7,332 bases of DNA from Coprococcus sp. (GTDB lineage: Bacteria; Bacillota; Clostridia; Lachnospirales; Lachnospiraceae): contig JAEDGW010000122.1 in NCBI GenBank assembly GCA_016297325.1, positions 1 through 7,332 on the forward strand, written 5' to 3'. Below, piece by piece: positions 1 through 5,800 of the stretch. Below the pieces are notes generated by a model. It ran no database searches. It had not been told where the DNA came from and saw only the letters and a program-made list of their open reading frames with translations. Within the stretch, counting starts at the first letter, position 1, and every line of letters starts with the position of its first letter. The position numbers and the translations under genes are program-made.

Positions 1-71
1 ATCACAGCCAAGCAACCAATCACAGCCAAGCAGCTGATCATACCAAACTAACCAATCAAAGAAAGCAACTA
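1..71. repeat. Degenerate 18-bp tandem repeat, cut by window edge
   Basis: Four units start with ATCA at 1, 19, 37 and 55, giving an 18-bp period, and a possible fifth starts at 72. The first two units share the 14 bases ATCACAGCCAAGCA (1-14 and 19-32). The third and fourth are diverged but keep ATCA and the AAGCAACTA/AAACTAACC-like part. The array lies just past the stop codon of the minus-strand DUF1846 gene and may extend left of the window. In plus frame 1 the first units read as ITAKQP, ITAKQL, IIPN and then stop at 49-51, so it could be the tail of a plus-strand gene entering from the left. No hairpin terminator for the DUF1846 gene is visible here. Confidence 0.6.
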
Positions 72-82
72 ATCACCACAAA

Positions 83-1555
83 TTACATCCTACCCTCATA
101 CACAGCTTCGTTTGTGAACTCAATTCCAAGCTTCTTGAATGTGTTCATGTCAACAGCCGACAGTATGGCAGATGTGTGGAGCTGGCATCCGGCAAGCTTT
201 GGAAGCTGCTGCAGAGCAAGCTTTGCGTTTGGATCTGATACGGCACACATGGACAGGGCTATGAGAACCTCGTCTGTGTGGAGCCTTGGATTCTTGCTGC
301 CAAGGTACTGGGTCTTCAGCTTCTGGATAGGCTCGATAAATGTCCTTGAGATCAGATGTGTCTTCTTGTCGATGCCGCCAAGAATCTTGATGGCATTCAG
401 GAGGACTGCTGATGAAGGTCCGAGAAGGTCTGAGGTAGAACCCGTGACGATGGTTCCGTCTGGCAGCTCAAGTGCAGCTGCAGCGCAGCCGGTCTCCTCG
501 GCAAGCTTATTGGCAACAGGGACAACGGCGCGGTCATCCACGGTGATCTTTGCCTGCTTCATGATGAGCTCCTGTTTGTAGACCTCATCCTTTGTTGCCT
601 CGTCTCTGACAAATCTGTTCACGGACTGATAATATCTTCTGATGATCTCCTGCTTTGAAGCCTCCTGACAAGCCTCGTCATCAACGATGCAGTTTCCTGC
701 CATGTTGACACCCATGTCTGTAGGGGACTTGTATGGGCAGTGTCCGTAGATTCCTTCGAACATAGCCGCAAGAACAGGGTAGATCTCTATGTCACGGTTG
801 TAGTTGACTGTAGTCTCACCGTATGCCTCCAGATGGAACGGATCGATCATATTCACATCATTGAGGTCGGCTGTTGCAGCCTCATATGCCAGGTTTACAG
901 GGTGCTTGAGAGGAATATTCCAGATAGGGAATGTCTCAAACTTTGCATATCCGGCCTTCACACCGCGTTTATTCTCATGGTAGAGCTGGGAGAGACATGT
1001 AGCCATCTTGCCGCTTCCAGGGCCAGGTGCTGTGACGATGACGAGAGGTCTGGTAGTCTCAACATACTCATTCTTGCCGTATCCCTCATCGCTGACGATC
1101 TTCTCGACGTTGTTTGGGTAGCCCTCTATTGAGTAGTGGTGGTAAACCTTGATCCCTATTGCTTCAAGCTTCTTCTGGAATACATCAGCGGAAGGCTGCC
1201 CTGCGTATCTTGTGATGACTACGCTGCTCACATACAGCCCCTTTTCCTTGTATACGCCGATAAGTCTGATAACGTCCTGATCGTAAGTGATGCCGAGGTC
1301 ATGTCTGATCTTGTTTCGCTCTATGTCGGCAGCGTTGATTGATATGATCATCTCAGCCTGGTCAGCAAGCTGAAGAAGCATCTGAAGCTTGCTGTCCGGT
1401 GCGAATCCCGGAAGGACTCTGGATGCGTGGTAGTCATCAAATAACTTTCCGCCAAATTCCAGATACAGCTTGTCTCCGAATTGCCCGATCCTCTCTCTGA
1501 TATGCTCAGACTGCATGGACAGGTATTTGTCATTGTCAAAGCCAATTTTTCTCAT
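83..1555 (-). CDS. DUF1846 (UPF0371) family protein, function unknown
   Basis: This 490-residue protein is recognised as a DUF1846/UPF0371 family member from its overall sequence: an N-terminal MRKIGFDNDKYL, a central TAPGPGSGKMATC segment at about residues 175-187, then AKFETFPIWNIPLKHPVN (about 204-221) and TDMGVNMAGNCIVDD (about 279-293). The length is about what I expect for a complete family member. GPGSGK (178-183) resembles a P-loop, but it lacks the first Gly of GxxxxGK[ST] (Ala176 is there) and has Met after the Lys, so nucleotide binding is only a guess. There is no signal peptide or membrane segment, so it is probably cytoplasmic. The start is supported by AAGGAG (minus strand, 1565-1570) nine bases upstream of ATG. 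The gene stands alone, divergent from mgsA, so context gives no functional clue. Family assignment is confident; biochemical role is unknown. Confidence 0.93.
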   Translation of the reverse strand: MRKIGFDNDKYLSMQSEHIRERIGQFGDKLYLEFGGKLFDDYHASRVLPGFAPDSKLQMLLQLADQAEMIISINAADIERNKIRHDLGITYDQDVIRLIGVYKEKGLYVSSVVITRYAGQPSADVFQKKLEAIGIKVYHHYSIEGYPNNVEKIVSDEGYGKNEYVETTRPLVIVTAPGPGSGKMATCLSQLYHENKRGVKAGYAKFETFPIWNIPLKHPVNLAYEAATADLNDVNMIDPFHLEAYGETTVNYNRDIEIYPVLAAMFEGIYGHCPYKSPTDMGVNMAGNCIVDDEACQEASKQEIIRRYYQSVNRFVRDEATKDEVYKQELIMKQAKITVDDRAVVPVANKLAEETGCAAAALELPDGTIVTGSTSDLLGPSSAVLLNAIKILGGIDKKTHLISRTFIEPIQKLKTQYLGSKNPRLHTDEVLIALSMCAVSDPNAKLALQQLPKLAGCQLHTSAILSAVDMNTFKKLGIEFTNEAVYEGRM

Positions 1556-1585
1556 CTTGTGAATCTCCTTAAACTATATGATTGA

Positions 1586-1606
1586 GCAGACATAGGAATA
1601 GTCTGC
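1586..1606. repeat. Short inverted repeat in the DUF1846 gene leader
   Basis: GCAGAC (1586-1591) and GTCTGC (1601-1606) form a perfect 6-bp inverted repeat around a 9-base spacer. It lies 15 bases upstream of the AAGGAG ribosome binding site of the minus-strand gene. It could be an operator half-site pair or a small leader hairpin. It is too short to be sure it is not chance. Confidence 0.35.
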
Positions 1607-1636
1607 ATACTTCTTATGAAAAATTATTCCGCCCGA

Positions 1637-1664
1637 AATATATGCAATATATGAAATGTGAAAA
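1637..1664 (-). promoter_or_regulatory. Candidate promoter for the DUF1846 gene
   Basis: Reading the minus strand, TTTTCA (1659-1664) and TATATT (1637-1642) are separated by 16 bases. They match the sigma-A consensus at 4/6 and 5/6. Transcription would start near 1630, leaving a leader of about 75 bases before the ATG. The -10 lies in an 8-bp direct repeat AATATATG (plus strand 1637-1644 and 1646-1653), so a second TATATT is available at 1646-1651, but that one has no reasonable -35. The region is AT-rich, so chance matches are likely. Confidence 0.3.
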
Positions 1665-1677
1665 GAACGGGAACAGA

Positions 1678-1697
1678 ATTATTTTTTACAAAATAAT
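1678..1697. repeat. AT-rich perfect palindrome in divergent region
   Basis: ATTATTTT (1678-1685) and AAAATAAT (1690-1697) pair perfectly over 8 bases around the loop TTAC. No T-run follows on either strand, so it is not a standard intrinsic terminator. It sits upstream of the candidate -35 of the minus-strand gene and could be a regulator site. The base composition here makes chance pairing fairly likely. Confidence 0.4.
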
Positions 1698-1836
1698 GTA
1701 CCAAAGCGAAATACTTAAATTTATAAAGCGTCCTATAAGAGAATACCACACAGATGGGAGAAAAAACAGAGGAAAGTTAGGCAAATTCGCAAATGTAATA
1801 ATGCGGTAAAATTTTCCTATATTACAGTGTTTTATA

Positions 1837-1865
1837 TTGAAAATAGTGGATATATTGGGTAGAGT
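1837..1865 (+). promoter_or_regulatory. Candidate promoter for mgsA
   Basis: TTGAAA (1837-1842) and TAGAGT (1860-1865) are 17 bases apart, matching sigma-A hexamers at 5/6 and 4/6. The start site would be near 1872, directly before the palindrome at 1874-1886, with a leader of about 140 bases. An alternative -10, TAGAAT at 1895-1900 (5/6), has no good -35 at the right distance. Confidence 0.35.
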
Positions 1866-1873
1866 AAGGGTGT

Positions 1874-1886
1874 GGGAATAATTCCC
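1874..1886. promoter_or_regulatory. Possible operator palindrome upstream of mgsA
   Basis: GGGAATAATTCCC is a perfect 6-1-6 palindrome. It lies just past the candidate mgsA -10 at 1860-1865, around the expected transcription start, which is a typical repressor position. It would also fall in front of the alternative -10 at 1895-1900. I do not recognise it as the site of a named regulator. Confidence 0.4.
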
Positions 1887-1925
1887 GTAAATAGTAGAAT
1901 ATGGAAGATTTGCTGCCGGGAAGAT

Positions 1926-2015
1926 ATGAGGTGTTTTAGAAAATACAAACAGCATTTGCCTGGAAGTATTGAAGAAGAACAGATAGAATTGCAGAAAAAG
2001 GAGGTACAGACATGA
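1926..2015 (+). CDS. Possible 29-residue leader ORF overlapping mgsA start
   Basis: From ATG at 1926 the frame reads 29 codons, beginning MRCFRKYKQHLPG and ending KKEVQT, and stops at TGA 2013-2015. That stop shares ATGA with the mgsA start at 2012, the usual geometry of translational coupling. The same frame is open back to 1863, and a GTG at 1872 would give 48 residues. The nearest purine stretch, GGGAAG (1918-1923), ends only two bases from the ATG, which is too close for a good ribosome binding site. The product is charged and rich in Glu, Gln and Lys, with no signal or membrane segment and no family I recognise. The frame may be fortuitous, since part of its 3' end is the mgsA ribosome binding site. 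Confidence 0.2.
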   Translation: MRCFRKYKQHLPGSIEEEQIELQKKEVQT

Positions 2016-2488
2016 GTGCAGATTACATCACAATGACCATACCAAAACAGAAGAGAATAGCTCTGATCGCCCATGATGCGAAGAAGGAAGAACTCATCAA
2101 ATGGTGCGAGGACAACAAAGGCATACTAAGCCAGCATGAGCTGTGCGGAACGGGAACTACAGCCCGCATGATAACGGACAGGACAAACCTTCAGGTGAAG
2201 GGTTACAACAGCGGCCCACTTGGCGGAGACCAGCAGATCGGTGCCAAGATAGTGGAGGGCAGGATAGATTTCGTAGTATTCTTCTCTGATCCGCTCACGG
2301 CAGCTCCACACGATCCTGATGTGAAGGCTCTGCTCCGTATCGCCCAGGTGTACGACATACCTATGGCGAACAACAAAGCTACAGCGGACTTCATGATCCA
2401 GTCGAAGCTGATGGACGAGCCATATGACCACAAGGTTATCAACTTCCAGAAGAATATCGACAACAGGGCGAACACGCTGGGTAAATAA
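2012..2488 (+). CDS. mgsA: Methylglyoxal synthase
   Basis: This 158-residue enzyme converts dihydroxyacetone phosphate to methylglyoxal and phosphate in the cytoplasm. That is the entry to the methylglyoxal bypass, which relieves sugar-phosphate build-up and phosphate shortage. Family landmarks are all present: ALIAHDAKK with His21 and Asp22, the GTGTTARMI phosphate-binding segment (46-54), SGPLGGDQQIGA with Asp73, FFSDPL with Asp93, and PHDPDVKALLRIA with His100, Asp101 and Asp103. By alignment from memory, Asp73, Asp93, His100 and Asp103 correspond to Asp71, Asp91, His98 and Asp101 of the Escherichia coli enzyme, including the catalytic aspartate. The length is normal. The start is fixed by AGGAGG (1999-2004), seven bases before the ATG. 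A terminator follows at 2511-2559, so it is probably transcribed alone. Confidence 0.97.
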   Translation: MSADYITMTIPKQKRIALIAHDAKKEELIKWCEDNKGILSQHELCGTGTTARMITDRTNLQVKGYNSGPLGGDQQIGAKIVEGRIDFVVFFSDPLTAAPHDPDVKALLRIAQVYDIPMANNKATADFMIQSKLMDEPYDHKVINFQKNIDNRANTLGK

Positions 2489-2510
2489 CCGTATAACAAA
2501 AATTAACTTT

Positions 2511-2559
2511 AAAAATCCACAGAATGTCTGGCAAATGCTGTATGTTCTGTGGATTTTTT
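2511..2559 (+). terminator. Probable intrinsic terminator of mgsA
   Basis: AAAAATCCACAGAA (2511-2524) pairs perfectly over 14 bases with TTCTGTGGATTTTT (2545-2558), and six T residues (2554-2559) end the stem. The loop of 20 bases is longer than usual. The A-run at the left side means it could also work in the opposite direction. It starts 23 bases after the mgsA stop codon. Confidence 0.8.
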
Positions 2560-2644
2560 GCCACTGTTTGCATATGGAAGGAATGGAGAGATCTGACATC
2601 ATCCATGAGTGGAGGGGCCTGACCCCATCGGTGGTCTTATCTGC

Positions 2645-2674
2645 AAAAATATACAAAATGTATTGTGTATTTTT
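2645..2674. repeat. AT-rich hairpin just upstream of the -35
   Basis: AAAAATATACA (2645-2655) pairs with TGTGTATTTTT (2664-2674) over 11 bases, with one G-T mismatch that would be a G-U pair in RNA. An extra A-T pair closes a 6-base loop. Its right edge is 11 bases upstream of the -35 at 2686. It could be an operator, an UP-like element, or a weak terminator whose stem ends in T residues. Confidence 0.55.
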
Positions 2675-2685
2675 ACATTAATTCG

Positions 2686-2715
2686 TTGTAAGCGGGGGGC
2701 GCCAGGTGGTATAAT
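2686..2715 (+). promoter_or_regulatory. Extended -10 promoter of the surface protein gene
   Basis: TTGTAA (2686-2691, 4/6) is followed after 18 bases by a perfect TATAAT (2710-2715), and TG at 2707-2708 gives the extended -10 form TGGTATAAT. The predicted start is near 2722, about 110 bases before the chosen ATG. This is the best promoter in the window. Confidence 0.7.
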
Positions 2716-2819
2716 TTTTCAGAATGTTGCCCTAAAATTATGTGGATATGAAGAAAGATGTTTATACATAGATATCGGCGAAAGCGGGCGCACAGTGATG
2801 GACAACAAAAAGTGTAAAA

Positions 2820-2827
2820 AGGAGAGG
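2820..2827 (+). promoter_or_regulatory. Ribosome binding site that sets the surface protein start
   Basis: AGGAGAGG lies three bases before ATG 2831, with its GGAG core six bases away. In-frame ATGs at 2609 and 2798 lack such a site. Starting at 2831 puts a standard signal peptide at the very N-terminus. Confidence 0.85.
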
Positions 2828-2830
2828 CTT

Positions 2831-5800
2831 ATGAGAAGGATGAAACGATTTATGGCATTTGCACTGTCGGCGGCTATGATGCTGACCACGGTGAATATGC
2901 CAGAAGTGACCGCCTGGGCACAGGATGACAGCAGGGCGGACGTGGCAGAGCTTGCTGCGGATGAGGCAAAGACGCCGGTCAGTGCGGAGATGACCGCTAC
3001 AAAGACGGTATTTCCGTATGGAGAGAAGTTATGTCTCGATCGATTTGTGAAAGTGGATGTAACGTATGAGGACGGAACAACAGAGAATCTTGCGTACAGA
3101 TTTGATTCTAACGGAGGCTGTTATAGCGCTGCTGATGACTATGGCAATGACTACAAGTTCATGTTTGGCACCTCTACGGATAATATGGCGGACATACCTG
3201 ATAACGTTTCCGCATACTACAAAGGAGAACAGACTCTTTATTTCTGCAACAGGGATCAGGAGACCTACAACTGGGATGTATTAGCCAGCACAGGGATTGA
3301 ATTTGTGTCGCCGGTCCAGGCGGCAGAACCGCTTAAGGTAGGCGAGAATAAAGCATATAATGGTGGCATATATAAGTTTGAATTGGCGCATGCGGGCAGA
3401 CTTGTTGTGTCATATGAGGACGCAAAAGGAGATGTTGAAGAACTCAAATATGAGATAGATTCAGATGGGGAGCTGTCATCTAATTATTATTCCAACAACA
3501 GTGACAATATATGTAGTGGCGGCAACACATACTATTACAAGGCGTCCGATATCTGGCGGGATGACGGAGATGATATGACCCTGAATGTCACATATGAGAA
3601 GCTTGATGAGCTGCAGATCGGTGAAAATGTATTTCCCCTCAAGAAGAGTGAAAAAAAGTATTTCACAATAACCCCTGAAAAAGATGCGAGATACATTCTT
3701 GAAAGTCTGAAAGACCAGCGCCTGACAGTGGATCTCTATGATAACAAGGGAGAGTCAGTGAGCTACAGCAGTTATGGTTACAGAGGAGATTCCAAGGTAA
3801 CGGGCATAGAGGCTGATCTGAAGGCGGATGTTGAATATACCGTATATATAAAGGGAAATCCATGGGAAGACCTTGATGAGGCAAAACTTGAGATGAATAC
3901 CGTAGAGTCTGCGTACAGCGGTTATACTGAGTTGAAACCTGATCAGCCAGTAACGATCGATACTCCGGATGCCGATACGGACTACATATTTGGCTTTACT
4001 CCGGATGCTGATGGAGAATATGTATTTATAGGTAAGTCTGCAGATATAGAGATATATAAGCTTGGAGACCGTGACATGTCTATTGGTGATTCTTACATCT
4101 ATGTTGACATGGAGATTGTCAGCTTAGAGACCGCCACACTTGAGAAGGGCGAGCGCTATATTGCTGTGGTCGAAAGCTACTCAGGTGATGGCAGCATAAA
4201 GCCGATGACGGTAGAGGTTGCCAGAAAGAGAACATTGTCATCCATTAACATAGAGATGACAAAGGATACATTTGCGCCAAATGACTTCAGAGGTATCCTG
4301 GCTGATATGACGGTCACTGCGGTTTATGATGACGGTTATGAAGAAGTGCTTCCGGCACCAGGAATTGCAAAGGATCAGAGCAGGAACACTGTACATGACA
4401 AGTATGGCAATGAGTATATTTTGAAGCTGGATGATGAAGATTTCTGGACGGACAATTACGGGGCTGATCTGGATCAGGGAGGTCAGGAGCACATCCTTAA
4501 AGTGCAGAACGTATCTGGCGGTATATCAGCAGAAGCGAAGATCAGGTTCGGCAAGCTGGCAGACTTTGAGTTCCCGAAAGTAAGTGTTGGAGAAAATAAT
4601 ATAGAAGCATACACATATTATTCGTTTACCGTCTCGCAGGCTTCAAAACTTTCGTCTGAAGTTGAAGGGCTTTCGGAAGATCGCAATCCGCTTATGCTTT
4701 ATGATGAGGATGGCAAGTACATCACTTTTGGCAATACTATATTTTTGCCTGGACATACGTACTATATGAACTCGGAAACCAGATATGATAATGATGATAA
4801 TTATCATAACAGTTACACAGTTGATCTCAAAGAAAATGTGATGCCTGATCTTTCGGGCGGAGAATGTACAACAGAAGTTCAGAATGGATATGCTGAGTGG
4901 ATCTTCCGGACAACGATGGCCGGAACATATATATTTAGTCTGCCTGATATGGGTGATGATAAGGCCCCGCAGTGTTCTATCAGCGTCTCAGATATTGATG
5001 GAGAATATATAGAAGGATCGTCAGTATATCTCGAGGTAGAACTGGAAGCGGACACATATTATAAGATTGGGGCAAGCGTTCCTTCGGGTGAGGATACACT
5101 GAGAGCTACAGCTAAGAGACTGTCAATTCCTGAGAGTGCGGTCATAACCATGGCCAAGACAGATTATGTCGTTGGAATGGATGCAGGTTATTTCAATGGA
5201 ATGAGGATAGATTTTACCAATGATGATGGCACAACGACAGTTGCTAAGAATTTTAAGTCCAGTGTGTTATATGGCACTGTTATGTTCAATGCAGAGATCT
5301 ATTACTCTATGAATGGAGGAGAGAAAAAACAGTTATCAGCGATCACACCGATGACAGAGACGGGTGTGATGACAATATACGTCATGCTGGATGACAAGGT
5401 TCTTGGCAGTTGTGATGTGAATATCAAGCCTTATGATCAGGTGGATATCCCGGAGCTTAAGGAAGGGGATAATCCGGATACGGTATTGTTCCGTTTCTAC
5501 AAGTTCACGGCTATGGCAGATCAGCCTGCTGTGTTCGTGGCAGATGACAAAAATGCATATTTTGATGTCTACAAGCTGGAGGGTGGAAGCTTTGTAAAGC
5601 TTGATGATGAAACCAAGCTTAATGCAGGCGAGACATATTATTGCAAGGCATGGCGCTACGATGATAATTCGGTTGATCAGACAGATGTCAATCTGAGCTT
5701 CCAGACTATCAGGAAGCTCACAGCTATCAAGCTTACCGGATTTGACAGACCTCTGTACAATCTTGGCGCGGATGCTATGGCAGATAGTATGGAAATAATG

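Larger units (their letters stand above)
1571..2011. other. Divergent intergenic region between DUF1846 gene and mgsA
   Basis: This stretch of about 440 bases separates two divergent genes and is clearly more AT-rich than the genes on either side. It contains candidate promoters in both directions, inverted repeats at 1586-1606, 1678-1697 and 1874-1886, and a possible tiny reading frame ending inside the mgsA start codon. Reading frames at 1582-1809 (plus) and 1686-1955 (minus) have no ribosome binding site and no recognisable protein character, so I treat them as non-coding. I see no tRNA and no riboswitch that I recognise. Confidence 0.7.
2489..2830. other. Intergenic region between mgsA and the surface protein gene
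   Basis: About 340 bases contain the mgsA terminator, then about 80 bases with only weak 4-bp hairpins (for example GGGG at 2614-2617 with CCCC at 2623-2626), then the AT-rich hairpin at 2645-2674, the promoter at 2686-2715, and a leader of about 110 bases. The frame of the surface protein is open back to an ATG at 2609, but the residues before 2831 look non-coding and would bury the signal peptide. I compared the leader by eye with cyclic di-GMP and other common riboswitches and saw no match. Confidence 0.7.

Noticed and set aside
1..89. CRISPR array
   Set aside because: The 18-bp units are contiguous and diverged, with no unique spacers between them.
114..1342. Plus-strand frames opposite the DUF1846 gene
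   Set aside because: The minus-strand gene is a clear family member over its full length; the opposite frames resemble no protein I know.
1582..1809. 75-residue plus-strand frame in the divergent region
   Set aside because: It needs a TTG start with no ribosome binding site, runs across both palindromes and the candidate promoter, and its product looks like translated AT-rich non-coding DNA.
2614..2636. GC-rich stem-loops (GGGG/CCCC and GACC/GGTC)
   Set aside because: They are mutually exclusive 4-bp stems, have no T-run, and fall within chance expectation.
2609..2830. Extension of the surface protein frame upstream to ATG 2609 (or ATG 2798)
   Set aside because: It would span the promoter at 2686-2715 and bury the signal peptide behind 74 residues with no coding character. 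Neither ATG has a good ribosome binding site, while 2831 does.
2722..2830. Riboswitch in the leader of the surface protein gene
   Set aside because: The leader was checked by eye for cyclic di-GMP and other common aptamer cores. Only a GCGAAAGC mini-hairpin with two pairs (near 2780) was seen, which is too weak.
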